Below, in pieces: positions 39,374 through 48,543 of a stretch of DNA of 64,000 bases. The notes beneath the pieces were generated by a model. The model was not told where the DNA came from, did not search any database, and saw only the letters and a program-made list of their open reading frames with translations. The position numbers were made by a program, and so were the translations under genes. Numbering within the stretch: position 1 is the first letter of the stretch; each line of letters begins with the position of its first letter. The stretch is from Sulfoacidibacillus ferrooxidans (lineage in GTDB: Bacteria > Bacillota > Bacilli > Alicyclobacillales > SLC66), in NCBI RefSeq assembly GCF_022606465.1, contig NZ_JALBUF010000001.1:248001-312000 (forward strand). Direction: 5' to 3'.

Positions 39374-40114
39374 ATGGACGCTCCAAAACGCAGAATCGTC
39401 GGTCATACTCTATACAGTGCTCACTTGAACGAAGAACGAACCGTGAAAATTTTTCTACCTCCTAACTACGACGAACAACTTACCTATCCCATTCTCTATT
39501 GTCATGATGGCAATGAATTTTTTTCGCATGGGCGAATTGCCACGATTGCAGCAGACATGATTCTAACAGGACAACTAACGCCCTGTCTGATTGTAGGAAT
39601 TGCAGTAAACCATGAACGAAGAACGGCCGATTACTCTTTATTTGGCGAGCGCAATGATGCATACATCCGCTTTGTCACAACGGAGTGCATTCCCTACATT
39701 GAGAGTCTTTACAAAGTGAAACATGATCCTATGTACCGAGCAATGGCTGGCATTTCACTTGGGGCTGTCGTCACCCTTGAGTTATCGTTTGAAACTACTC
39801 ACTTATTTAATCATATGGCACTTTTCTCCGGAGCCTATTATAATGAAGTCCTAACATATGCTAGTCGAATTCCGACTGCACATGCAACGTCCGTGTTTAT
39901 GTTAGTTGGTGAACAAGAAACAGACGTAGAGACACCAGGTGGGCACCATGATTTTTTAAAAGCCAATCGAGATATGAAAGTCCTCCTAGAAGATATGGGT
40001 TTAGATGTAACCTATCAAGAAGCACCTGGAACACATATATGGGGTTTTTGGCAGCGTCATATCCCAGAGGTTCTGCATTTCCTTGACCGGGGATGGAAGG
40101 AAAGCAGTACATGA
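39374..40114 (+). CDS. Esterase-family alpha/beta hydrolase
   Basis: A 246-residue protein of the Fes/enterochelin-esterase-like (esterase D) type. It starts with a beta-rich segment (RTVKIFLPPNYDEQLTYPILYCHDGNEFF cut by pattern near 24-50), has the nucleophile motif AGISLGAVV (Ser about 126), and a C-terminal His in GTHIWGFWQRH. Natural substrate unknown: the family includes siderophore esterases and general carboxylesterases, and no siderophore genes are nearby. There is no signal peptide. ATG 39374 follows AAAGGGG. MoxR follows after 45 bases on the same strand. Confidence 0.82.
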   Translation: MDAPKRRIVGHTLYSAHLNEERTVKIFLPPNYDEQLTYPILYCHDGNEFFSHGRIATIAADMILTGQLTPCLIVGIAVNHERRTADYSLFGERNDAYIRFVTTECIPYIESLYKVKHDPMYRAMAGISLGAVVTLELSFETTHLFNHMALFSGAYYNEVLTYASRIPTAHATSVFMLVGEQETDVETPGGHHDFLKANRDMKVLLEDMGLDVTYQEAPGTHIWGFWQRHIPEVLHFLDRGWKESST

Positions 40115-40158
40115 ACAGTAAGTATCGCATTTTTGTAAGATAGAGGAGACGATTCATT

Positions 40159-41178
40159 TTGCAAGACCATGTAGACATAGAAGCAAATTCCAATTCATTA
40201 AAACAGTTGATTACAACTGCTACTGATCACATATCAGCATCGTTATTTGGAGTAGAGAATGCCATTGAAGAGTTATTTACTGCGTTTTTAGCACGCGGAC
40301 ATATTTTGCTCGAAGATGTACCTGGAGTTGGCAAAACAGAACTCGCTAAAGCGTTTGCATATCAAGTTGGATTAACCTTTAGAAGAATACAATGCACACC
40401 AGATATGCTGCCAGCGGATATCCTAGGGGCACTCATTTTTAATCCTAAAACAAGCGAATTTCAACTTCGCAAAGGTCCTATCTTTAGCCAACTATTGCTT
40501 GTCGATGAGATCAACCGCGCGTTACCACGCACGCAGTCTGCATTACTAGAAGCGATGGCGGAGGGACAGGTCACCATTGACGGTGAAACGCACATGTTAC
40601 CACAACCATTCATGGTCATCGCGACACAAAACCCGATTGAGTCACAAGGTGTTTTTCCACTTCCTGAAGCACAACTTGACCGGTTTCTTTTAAAAACCTC
40701 ATTGGGTTACCCTAATTCCGAACATAGCTATCATCTATTGAGTTACCATCTGAATTTACCTGTTGATCTGTATACAAAAAAGAACACCACACCAGAATCT
40801 TCTACAAATGATGCCGATACTTATGAGTCAAGTCTAAAGACGTTCTCTCCTTTATTTAATACTGTACAACATGTACAGTTACATGAAGATATTTTGCGCT
40901 ATATGATTGCCATTGCCGAAGCGACACACTCTCATCCGGATATTGAAATTGGTGCAAGTCCACGCGGTATGATCATGATGGCAAAGGCTGCAAGAGCCCT
41001 TGCAGCAGTAAAAGGGCGCAACTTTGTCATACCAGATGATGTGAAACGCGTCGCTCCTCTGGTACTCTTTCATCGCCTCGTATTTCGCGGCTTTCACCAA
41101 GAACAAGATCTCCATCCACGCGAATGGATGATGAATTTGCTTGAATCGATACCCGTTCCCGTGGAAGAAGGCATGTAA
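40159..41178 (+). CDS. MoxR-family AAA+ ATPase
   Basis: A 339-residue MoxR ATPase. Walker A is DVPGVGKTELAKAFA (about 53-67), Walker B LLVDEINRALPRTQSALLEAMAEG, and sensor motifs are in ATQNPIESQGVFPLPEAQLDRF. The C-terminal lid has SPRGMIMMAKAARALAA. MoxR proteins act as chaperone-like assembly factors, usually for a VWA or DUF58 partner, which follows 2 bases downstream. The start is TTG 40159 with GAGGAG 10 bases upstream. First of a three-gene cluster. Confidence 0.92.
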   Translation: MQDHVDIEANSNSLKQLITTATDHISASLFGVENAIEELFTAFLARGHILLEDVPGVGKTELAKAFAYQVGLTFRRIQCTPDMLPADILGALIFNPKTSEFQLRKGPIFSQLLLVDEINRALPRTQSALLEAMAEGQVTIDGETHMLPQPFMVIATQNPIESQGVFPLPEAQLDRFLLKTSLGYPNSEHSYHLLSYHLNLPVDLYTKKNTTPESSTNDADTYESSLKTFSPLFNTVQHVQLHEDILRYMIAIAEATHSHPDIEIGASPRGMIMMAKAARALAAVKGRNFVIPDDVKRVAPLVLFHRLVFRGFHQEQDLHPREWMMNLLESIPVPVEEGM

Positions 41179-41180
41179 TC

Positions 41181-42299
41181 ATGAGCGTTGCCATTCTCCT
41201 ATTCATTTTATTTTTATTGGTATTATTATTTTCCTGGAATTCTATATGGCAACGCTATGTACCTCCGCATATTCAAGTACAGTTATCTGTTTCCAACCCA
41301 TCCATTCGGTATGGTGAACAGGCAGAACTACACATTATCATAGAAAATCGCTCCTCTCTACCTGCACCAAATGTACTGTGTTTTTTTGAACTGCCACCAC
41401 AAATTAGCTTGCATCAGAAGTCAGATAACACAGAATCAAGTATCCTTTCAAAAACAAAAAAGGCGGAAGAAGTTTCATTTGTTATCGCAATGCGACCACG
41501 TGAAAGCGCAACGGTTAGTTATCCGATTTTCGGCATACATAGAGGTCACGGCCATATTCAAAAAATTCGCGTGGAGCTTTCTAACGGATTCTCCACTTAC
41601 CAATTTACCGATATCGCAACATACTGCGATATCGTCGTTCATCCCGCTCATCGATCATCATCCCTAATACAACAGTCTTTACACAAACGCCCAGGGACAA
41701 TGCCTACGTTGCGAAAATTATTCCCCATGTCTACCGATTGGGTCGACCTTAGACCCTATCAGTCCGGTGATTCAATGCGAGACATTGCGTGGATGATCAG
41801 TGCAAAGCAGCGAGAACTTGTCGTATTTGAACGTGCCACTTCTTTACGCCAGCAAGTGCTGATCGTGTCAAATATTCAACTGTATAAAGACTACTGGTCA
41901 GGCAATATCCCTAGTGTCATAGAACGCATTTATGAAGAAACCATGGCATTAGCACTATCTCTTCTCTCAAGTTCAAACGCATTGATCACCATATTAACTA
42001 ATGCAATAAAAGGACAACGATCACATGCCTACCAATTACTACACATAGAGGGAGCAGCTACTTCCCGCAATCAATTTCGCATTGGTCATGAACTAGGAAG
42101 GCTTTCCACTTATGCAATGGATCCAATGTCGGCTGTGTTAGCATCCATCTATAGATCACAACTGGCTCCTACTCACATCATGATACTCACTGCCTATGAA
42201 GACGAAGATATGTTGCAACAGTATCATCGACTGACTCAAGTCGGCCATGAAATTCATAAAATAATGATCCCTATTCAACCTATCCAAGATCAGGAGTGA
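41181..42299 (+). CDS. DUF58 membrane protein
   Basis: A 372-residue protein with an N-terminal membrane helix (about 3-20), a beta-rich domain, and the DUF58 signature DWVDLRPYQSGDSMRDIAWM near residues 191-210 followed by LVVFE. It is a VWA-like partner of MoxR in clusters of unclear function, proposed to act in envelope or complex assembly. Only one clear membrane helix is predicted by eye where many relatives have two. It lies between the MoxR and DUF4129 genes with near-zero spacing. Confidence 0.85.
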   Translation: MSVAILLFILFLLVLLFSWNSIWQRYVPPHIQVQLSVSNPSIRYGEQAELHIIIENRSSLPAPNVLCFFELPPQISLHQKSDNTESSILSKTKKAEEVSFVIAMRPRESATVSYPIFGIHRGHGHIQKIRVELSNGFSTYQFTDIATYCDIVVHPAHRSSSLIQQSLHKRPGTMPTLRKLFPMSTDWVDLRPYQSGDSMRDIAWMISAKQRELVVFERATSLRQQVLIVSNIQLYKDYWSGNIPSVIERIYEETMALALSLLSSSNALITILTNAIKGQRSHAYQLLHIEGAATSRNQFRIGHELGRLSTYAMDPMSAVLASIYRSQLAPTHIMILTAYEDEDMLQQYHRLTQVGHEIHKIMIPIQPIQDQE

Positions 42300-42304
42300 G
42301 CAGT

Positions 42305-43516
42305 ATGAACTGGCCAGCTGCTTTATCAGACCTAACCATGAGTGCTGGCCTTACGGCTATACTTAGCGGTTTAATCACAACCACAGATATCTCTTTAACG
42401 CTTTTTATTACCTTCTTTATTGGCCTCTTATACATATATAGCTATCATTTTTTAAAAACACAGCGCACTATTCTTGGACTGCTGTTTGGTGCGATGATCT
42501 TACTGATCGTATGTACGATGATTTTCACTACGGTAGGTATTGCCGTGATGAGTATGTTTGGTTTTATGTTATTTTTTGTACGCTCCTATCTCTCTATCGG
42601 AACAACGCCAGATGATACACCAAGTATGCGCAACTTATTCATCGATCTTGTCCTCATGATCATTTCGCTGACAATTGCTTTCAATGCCAATGAATATCTC
42701 GCTTTGCCAGCTACGCTATTTGCGCTTGTGGTTCTGTGGCGTATTGCGGCTTTGCGTTATGCCGATATCTATAGTTTACGAAAGGTTACAAAACAACACA
42801 TTCCATCTTTATTTAGTTCCATGTTTAGCTTGGGGTTAATCATCACTGTGGTTTCTGTGATCCTTGTCTCTATGCATCAGGCAATCTTCACTCTCTTTGG
42901 AAAAATAATTTGGCCCATTGTCAATATCATTGGAAACGCATTTTTTGCATTATTTGATATGCTTATTGCACATTTACACGACTCGAACCATCACCACCAT
43001 CAAAAGATCGCATCAAAGGGTCCATCTGCATTAGAACAACTACAAAAAGCGCATGCAAGTGCACATGTACCATGGTGGTTACACCAAATTTTCCTCCTTA
43101 TTTTAGCGTGTGTCATCATTTATCTGTTCATGATTCTATGGAGAAAACTTGCCATTCATCAAAAGATAAATACTGACGTCGTCAGTCCAACGATTGTACG
43201 ATCTAAGTTACCAAAAAAGAAAATGAAGACGAACGTACCACCTACCCCTTTACGTACACTGTTTAAAGAATGGGTACATGATATTGAACAAAAAGGCGTA
43301 CTAAAAACACGACATCATTCGACTGCTCGCGAACTCTTTATCAGTAGCAAGGCTCATGAACATGACAATTCCAACAGTCATGAGCGCATGCTTCCAGATG
43401 TGACAGAAACTTTGATTACACGGTATGAAAGAGAACGATATGGGGGGGACATTGCAAGTGGACAAGAAGTTGAAGACTTACGAGCTGCTTTAAAACTCGC
43501 CAAGTCACTGAAATAA
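42305..43516 (+). CDS. Multi-spanning membrane protein with C-terminal DUF4129
   Basis: A 403-residue protein with about eight membrane segments in residues 1-280 and a soluble C-terminal domain ending STARELFISS...TLITRYERERYGG, the DUF4129 pattern. In related MoxR-DUF58 clusters the third gene usually encodes a larger protein with a transglutaminase-like core before DUF4129; that core, with its Cys-His-Asp residues, is not seen here. ATG 42305 has AGGAG 8 bases upstream and is preferred to GTG 42296, which overlaps the DUF58 stop. A His-rich run (SNHHHHQK) lies before the last membrane helix. Confidence 0.75.
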   Translation: MNWPAALSDLTMSAGLTAILSGLITTTDISLTLFITFFIGLLYIYSYHFLKTQRTILGLLFGAMILLIVCTMIFTTVGIAVMSMFGFMLFFVRSYLSIGTTPDDTPSMRNLFIDLVLMIISLTIAFNANEYLALPATLFALVVLWRIAALRYADIYSLRKVTKQHIPSLFSSMFSLGLIITVVSVILVSMHQAIFTLFGKIIWPIVNIIGNAFFALFDMLIAHLHDSNHHHHQKIASKGPSALEQLQKAHASAHVPWWLHQIFLLILACVIIYLFMILWRKLAIHQKINTDVVSPTIVRSKLPKKKMKTNVPPTPLRTLFKEWVHDIEQKGVLKTRHHSTARELFISSKAHEHDNSNSHERMLPDVTETLITRYERERYGGDIASGQEVEDLRAALKLAKSLK

Positions 43517-43523
43517 TAAAAAC

Positions 43524-43568
43524 GAACAAGAAGAGGATACCAAGCTAATTGGCATCCTCTTCTTGTTC
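43524..43568 (-). terminator. Terminator overlapping the end of the C39 gene
   Basis: GAACAAGAAGAGGAT and its perfect 15-base inverted copy enclose 15 bases. On the minus strand GTTTTTATTATTT follows, so it ends the C39-type gene; the first arm encodes the last residues of that protein. On the plus strand it could also stop the MoxR cluster, though without a T tract. Confidence 0.85.
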
Positions 43569-45092
43569 AGTGGCTGCTTCTGTATTTTTCTTCACGGTTA
43601 CAGCTTGACTGCCAATCTGTTTCCAGCTACCCCAAAACAGTTTAGCATTGACGCGTTCCGCCTGATCTCCGTTTAATGGATTATCGAGATACAAACTACC
43701 ATGTCCGTAACCGACTAACACAACTGCATGTTCATCAAATGTTGCGTGGACAGGTCCATGATCACTCATCCATGTGACCCAATCAGTAACGGGACGAAAA
43801 TAGACATTCGTCCATACTTCAACAGGGCGACCACTTTCTAGCACACGAATAATCTGTTGCGGACTATCCCCAGTCAAATCATCAACGTCGTGCGGAAGAT
43901 ATCTTTTCATAAGTTGCGCAATGGGGCCATTGTATACACCATATCCTGGTTGACCAGACATCTTACCCACGAATCCATCATTTGGATTACCCCAACGTAC
44001 CACTTGCCCATCATCTTCAACTAAAGGCGTCTTTGCTCTCGCTACTTCACTTGCAAGAGTCATATTGGTCACCGGAATTCCTTCGAATTGGAGCAAAATT
44101 GATAGTGAAGTGACCTCGCACCCATTGGGTAACTCAGGCATTTGGCAAATTGATTTGACAGGAAGAATCACTTGGCGCGGCATGGGTAAAAATACGCCAG
44201 TGGTATTTGGCAAGTTGCCATTTAACAAATAACTAAGGTTATTTAAGATTTGCTGTGCCGTGACTGCAGTTAAAGTCTGTGCAGAACTCGTTATACCCGT
44301 TGCATGAAATAATGATAACTGAGTTGCCCACATATAGGGACTCATATCCAAATGATCCATCATCCGTGAAATATTTTCATGCTCTGCAAATACTTGAAGC
44401 CATTGTGCAGCCTGACCTGCCGTTATGGTCTGATCAGAGTCGACATTCAATCCTGCTAACCAAGATGCAGGTGAGAAGGAACGGTTGCTAAGGTGGGTTA
44501 CTGTATATTGTAAGCCAGCCATAAACCCACCTTCAGTCGTAAGCGGTGCGCGATGCAAGTCTGCCCATCCCACTGGGCTTAGTAAGGCCTGCATATGTTG
44601 GTGCGCTACATATCGTTTAACATTTTCTATAAACGTGTGAGCACTATCTACCGTAAAATAAGAGTTATGTGGCATGGACTGAAACCATCCCGCCTGTGTT
44701 GCAAATGCCATAGGTGTTTGATTGTGAAGCGTAATACCAAACATAGCCGTAAGCATGCTCGCTGCTTCACCGCGACTAAACGGCTGCGAGACGCTAAATG
44801 TATACGAATTGATGGTGGGAATGTGATCTAACCACCCATTGTCTCGATCAAAAGAAATAATATTCCCCATTGGCGAACCAGACTGAAGAACATCCCAATA
44901 GGGTGTTGATCCTGCAAAAGAAGGTACTGAAGGCACAGCGATCGCCGTTAATTCAGTCATCATATCCCCTGCATCCATCCACTGTGTTGCATCAGGATTT
45001 GTTGAGGACGCAAATGCAGACGTAATGTACGCTGCAGATCCGAGTGTTACAACTACGACAATCATATATGTCAGCCATTTACGCCTCACCAC
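43545..45092 (-). CDS. Exported C39-like cysteine peptidase
   Basis: A 515-residue exported protein. An N-terminal membrane/signal segment (about 7-29) ends ITSAFASS. The middle (about 80-300) is made of degenerate SLH-like repeats (FSRGEAASMLTAMFGI; TITAGQAAQWLQVFAE; LTAVTAQQILNNL). The C-terminal domain (about 320-500) is of the C39_2/YvpB type, with the catalytic Cys in LPNGCEVTS, His in FDEHAVVLVGYG and Asn/Asp in YLDNPL. This suggests a wall-associated peptidase; the substrate is unknown. Start GTG at 45092, or 45089, behind GGGGG. No transport genes for a bacteriocin are nearby, so a role in bacteriocin processing is unlikely. Confidence 0.82.
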   Translation of the reverse strand: MVRRKWLTYMIVVVVTLGSAAYITSAFASSTNPDATQWMDAGDMMTELTAIAVPSVPSFAGSTPYWDVLQSGSPMGNIISFDRDNGWLDHIPTINSYTFSVSQPFSRGEAASMLTAMFGITLHNQTPMAFATQAGWFQSMPHNSYFTVDSAHTFIENVKRYVAHQHMQALLSPVGWADLHRAPLTTEGGFMAGLQYTVTHLSNRSFSPASWLAGLNVDSDQTITAGQAAQWLQVFAEHENISRMMDHLDMSPYMWATQLSLFHATGITSSAQTLTAVTAQQILNNLSYLLNGNLPNTTGVFLPMPRQVILPVKSICQMPELPNGCEVTSLSILLQFEGIPVTNMTLASEVARAKTPLVEDDGQVVRWGNPNDGFVGKMSGQPGYGVYNGPIAQLMKRYLPHDVDDLTGDSPQQIIRVLESGRPVEVWTNVYFRPVTDWVTWMSDHGPVHATFDEHAVVLVGYGHGSLYLDNPLNGDQAERVNAKLFWGSWKQIGSQAVTVKKNTEAATEQEEDAN

Positions 45093-45232
45093 TATACCCC
45101 CATCGTGTACCTAGCTGCTCCTCTGATGTCGAATTGTATGTTATGTTAAAGAGGAAGATGCTAAGACCACTATGTTACTGTAAATATACTATATGAAAAG
45201 TTAACGAATATGCAATGATAACTATTGAAAAG

Positions 45233-46357
45233 CTAGTCAATCACCCAAATTGCCGGTCGCTCATACATTCGTCCTTCGTATTGAACTTGCTGATAAGCCC
45301 ACTCCCCGCTATGCGTTAAGAATTCATTTCCAGTACTGTTAACAACCAATGTATCTTCTGATTTAAATCCACGAATAGCTGGATTCCATGCAAATGCTTG
45401 ATTCTCATCGATCAGCTGATCTGAGTTCATGGTTGCAAGATATTCACGAGATGCGTAACCAGTTGGGCCACCTTGATGGAGCAACTTCCAATCATCTGGA
45501 TATCCAATATCCGCATAACCTGCAAGGCCTGCTTGAAACACATCTCCCACTCGGACACCTTTTTGCGTCATGGCATTCATACGCACGTCAATTGAAGCAC
45601 ATTGTTTCTGGCTTATGTCTAACTCATGAGGAAGCTTGCCCAGATGTACAAAGCGAGTAACATTAGCAACCAGCCCATATTTTTGTACACATAAAACAAG
45701 CATAGCGTATTGCAATAACGGTTTATGGGTTGGAATGGGGTGGCGGTAACGCATGATTCGTTCATCTGTGGCAACAAGCGTAACCACAGGAGTGCCTCCG
45801 CCTGTCATCACTGCACTTGCAAGATCTGCTGCTATGACATGTTCAGTGAGTCCAGGGTGTAACCTTTTCCCTATGCTTTCAATGGTATTGACAGCTAACC
45901 CGCACACTTCGCGATACTGAGCAATCTGTACTATAGATAATGATTGACGAGCTTTTGACAAAGCAACCGTGAGGTCTTTTGTACCTGACTGAAGTCCATC
46001 CGTTCCTACTCGTAATCCCTTAAGTAACGATTCCATGATGACTTCTATCCCACGTGTCCAGTCACCTGAAATCACTTCAATACCTAGAGCGGATAGCTCC
46101 TCTTCTTGTATGCGCCGCTCTTCCATACTGGTTGTCACACAGAGAACGCGATCTTTAAAGACAAGAAGAAAAGCCACACCCAATTCTGATGTATTGATAA
46201 TATGATTGTCGCGGCCGCCTGTCATCCAAGCAAAATTTGCTCGCGTCCGCAAGACAGCAACATCCAATTGTTGTTCATCGAGTACACTTCTTATGCGTTC
46301 ATGTATTGACTCCACATGTTCACGTCCGCCGAATATCTCATCATTTTGATTGAACAC
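45233..46357 (-). CDS. Degenerate M24-family (creatinase/aminopeptidase-fold) protein
   Basis: A 374-residue protein with a creatinase N-terminal domain (about 15-140, with TRANFAWMTGGRDNHI) and a pita-bread M24 domain. The five metal ligands of M24 enzymes are mostly changed: the Asp-Asp pair region reads VLCVQKYGLVANVTRFVHLG with neither Asp, the His is kept in LLHQGGPTGY, the first Glu region reads AFAWNPAIRG (Glu replaced by Asn), and the last Glu is kept in FKSEDTLVV. Metal-dependent peptidase activity is therefore doubtful. It starts at GTG 46357, 6 bases after galE, with the ribosome site in the galE end, so it is the last gene of the gal operon. Its role there is unknown. Confidence 0.78.
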   Translation of the reverse strand: MFNQNDEIFGGREHVESIHERIRSVLDEQQLDVAVLRTRANFAWMTGGRDNHIINTSELGVAFLLVFKDRVLCVTTSMEERRIQEEELSALGIEVISGDWTRGIEVIMESLLKGLRVGTDGLQSGTKDLTVALSKARQSLSIVQIAQYREVCGLAVNTIESIGKRLHPGLTEHVIAADLASAVMTGGGTPVVTLVATDERIMRYRHPIPTHKPLLQYAMLVLCVQKYGLVANVTRFVHLGKLPHELDISQKQCASIDVRMNAMTQKGVRVGDVFQAGLAGYADIGYPDDWKLLHQGGPTGYASREYLATMNSDQLIDENQAFAWNPAIRGFKSEDTLVVNSTGNEFLTHSGEWAYQQVQYEGRMYERPAIWVID

Positions 46358-46363
46358 TATAGT

Positions 46364-47353
46364 CTACTTCTCCTCATAGCCATTTGGATGACCTTGGTGC
46401 CACCTTACTGCAGAAGATACGATGTTCACAAGATCACTATAAATTGGAATAAACCCTAACATATCACGAGCCTTAGTAGAAGAAGCGACAAGTTCAGCTG
46501 GATCTCCAGCACGTCTATCCCCATAGGTAACAGGTACTGTGCGACCCGTCACCTTTTCGACAACGTCAATCACTTCTTTCACAGTAAACCCCTTACCATT
46601 TCCAAGATTAAAAATCTCGGCTCCACGATGTGTCATCAGGCGTTCTACAGCAAGTCTGTGAGCAGTTGCTAAATCTAAGACATGAATATAGTCGCGCACG
46701 CATGTTCCGTCTGTTGTTTCATAATCAGTTCCAAACACAGTTAAATGATCACGTTTTCCAAGCGCAGCTAAAATGACTAGGGGGATTAGGTGCGTCTCTG
46801 GACGGTGATCTTCACCTATAGGCAATGTATGATGTGCTCCAGCTGCATTAAAATAACGAAGACTAATAGAGCTTAGCCCATACGCTTGATAACACCATGA
46901 CAACATGTGTTCTATCGCTAATTTTGTATCTCCGTAGGGGTTGGTTGGAATCGTAGTATGTTCCTCCGCAATCGGTATCTCTGTCGGTTCTCCATAGACA
47001 GCAGCAGTTGAAGAAAATACCACTCGTTTGATCCCGGCCATAACAAGTGTTTCGAGTAAATTACGCGTCTTACAGACATTGGCTTCATAATAAGCTAGTG
47101 GTTCATGTACACTTTCACCGACAAGTGAGTGTGCGGCAAAATGCACAACCGTATCAATTGAATGTTGTTTACAAATTTCTAGTACTAACTTTTGATCAGA
47201 AATATCGCCTTCATAAAATGGGGTATCGAAAATGGCCGCACGATGTCCTTGGCGCAAATTATCTAATACGACGACTTCATATCCCATCGTGCGTAATTCC
47301 TGCACAGTATGACTACCAATATACCCCGCTCCACCAGTCACTAAAACGGCCAT
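46364..47353 (-). CDS. galE: UDP-glucose 4-epimerase
   Basis: Interconverts UDP-galactose and UDP-glucose. A 329-residue SDR protein with VTGGAGYIGSHTVQEL (NAD binding), the catalytic Ser/Thr in FSSTAAVYGEP and Tyr-Lys in NPYGDTKLAIEHML, and LRYFNAAGAH. Third step of the Leloir pathway; its ATG overlaps the galK 3' end by 13 bases. Confidence 0.96.
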   Translation of the reverse strand: MAVLVTGGAGYIGSHTVQELRTMGYEVVVLDNLRQGHRAAIFDTPFYEGDISDQKLVLEICKQHSIDTVVHFAAHSLVGESVHEPLAYYEANVCKTRNLLETLVMAGIKRVVFSSTAAVYGEPTEIPIAEEHTTIPTNPYGDTKLAIEHMLSWCYQAYGLSSISLRYFNAAGAHHTLPIGEDHRPETHLIPLVILAALGKRDHLTVFGTDYETTDGTCVRDYIHVLDLATAHRLAVERLMTHRGAEIFNLGNGKGFTVKEVIDVVEKVTGRTVPVTYGDRRAGDPAELVASSTKARDMLGFIPIYSDLVNIVSSAVRWHQGHPNGYEEK

Positions 47354-48543
47354 CGATCCATAACCTCCTCTGTCACTTCATGAACACCATCTCCAACGTC
47401 ACTCACGTAAAAACTTGGTTGATAACCAACCTTACGCTGATACACTTGAGTAACAAACCGTTCAAAAGACGCTAGCTCTTGTGTTTGTACAAGGCTGACT
47501 GTGCAACCGCCAAAACCTGCTCCAGTCATACGCGAGCCAATGCAACCTGGTGCCTCATTGGCAGCCGACGCCAGTGCATCCAAATACTTACCAGTCACCT
47601 CATAATCATCGCGTAATGATTGATGAGATTCGTTCATAAGTGTGCCAAAACGCTCAATGTCATGTTGGCGCAATGCATTAGCTGCTGCAATCACTCGAGC
47701 ACTTTCTGTCACTACGTGCCGCCCGCGTTTCACTAATGTATCATCTTTCATATGACTGGCGACTTCTTCCCACATACTCTCCGTTACATTTGCCAAATGC
47801 AACACATCTGGATAAATAGAATGTACCGCTACAAGCACTTCCTCACACTGACTGCGCCGCTCATTATATTTTGAATCAGAAAGTTCTCTTCGAAAATTTG
47901 TATTAGCAATGACTAACTGTACATGATCCGTCTTAAAAGGAATCTGTTCATAGCTGAGATCCGCCGTCTGCAAAAGCAAGGCATGATGCGCCTTGCCAAA
48001 ACCCACTGCAAATTGATCCATAATACCGCATTTAACACCCACAAACTGATTTTCAGCCTGTTGTGCCAGTAACACTAACTGCTTTATAGACATTTCACAG
48101 TGCGATAAACGATTGACAGCAAAGGCTGTGACTACCTCCAAAGCAGCTGAACTCGATAGCCCAGCTTGGCTTGGCAAGTTACTCGCGAAAAGAAAATCCG
48201 CACCTTCAAATGTCGCACCCGCTTGACGCATGACCCACAACACGCCTTTAGGATAATTGGCATATCGATCATCTTCTTGATACTGCAGATGTTCCATATG
48301 CGCCGTTACCTCATGGTCAAAATTCAATGAATGAAATCTCACGATGCGATCGGTACGCGGCCTAATAAATAGCCAAATACCTTGTGTAAGGGCAGCTGGA
48401 AATACATATCCTCCATTGTAATCTAAGTGTTCACCAATTAAGTTCACTCTCCCAGGAGCAAAAAATACGCGCACTTGATGTGCTGGACCTGGAGAAAACG
48501 TTGTAAAAGCTTCAGCTACTTGCTTCAATAATTGATCATTCAT
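47341..48543 (-). CDS. galK: Galactokinase
   Basis: A 400-residue GHMP kinase phosphorylating galactose at C1. Visible are the galactokinase signature PGRVNLIGEHLDYNGGYVFP (about 29-48), the ATP-binding GLSSSAALEVVTAFA (about 126-140), the catalytic Asp in GIMDQFAV, and the C-terminal GAGFGGCTVSLV. The frame is open to 48636, but ATG 48543 has GGAGGGAG upstream and the normal start. It overlaps galT by 4 bases and galE by 13. Confidence 0.96.
   Translation of the reverse strand: MNDQLLKQVAEAFTTFSPGPAHQVRVFFAPGRVNLIGEHLDYNGGYVFPAALTQGIWLFIRPRTDRIVRFHSLNFDHEVTAHMEHLQYQEDDRYANYPKGVLWVMRQAGATFEGADFLFASNLPSQAGLSSSAALEVVTAFAVNRLSHCEMSIKQLVLLAQQAENQFVGVKCGIMDQFAVGFGKAHHALLLQTADLSYEQIPFKTDHVQLVIANTNFRRELSDSKYNERRSQCEEVLVAVHSIYPDVLHLANVTESMWEEVASHMKDDTLVKRGRHVVTESARVIAAANALRQHDIERFGTLMNESHQSLRDDYEVTGKYLDALASAANEAPGCIGSRMTGAGFGGCTVSLVQTQELASFERFVTQVYQRKVGYQPSFYVSDVGDGVHEVTEEVMDRWPF

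Noticed and set aside
43545-45092. Bacteriocin-processing peptidase
   Set aside because: No ABC transporter domain or bacteriocin-like gene nearby; it has a signal segment and SLH-like repeats instead.
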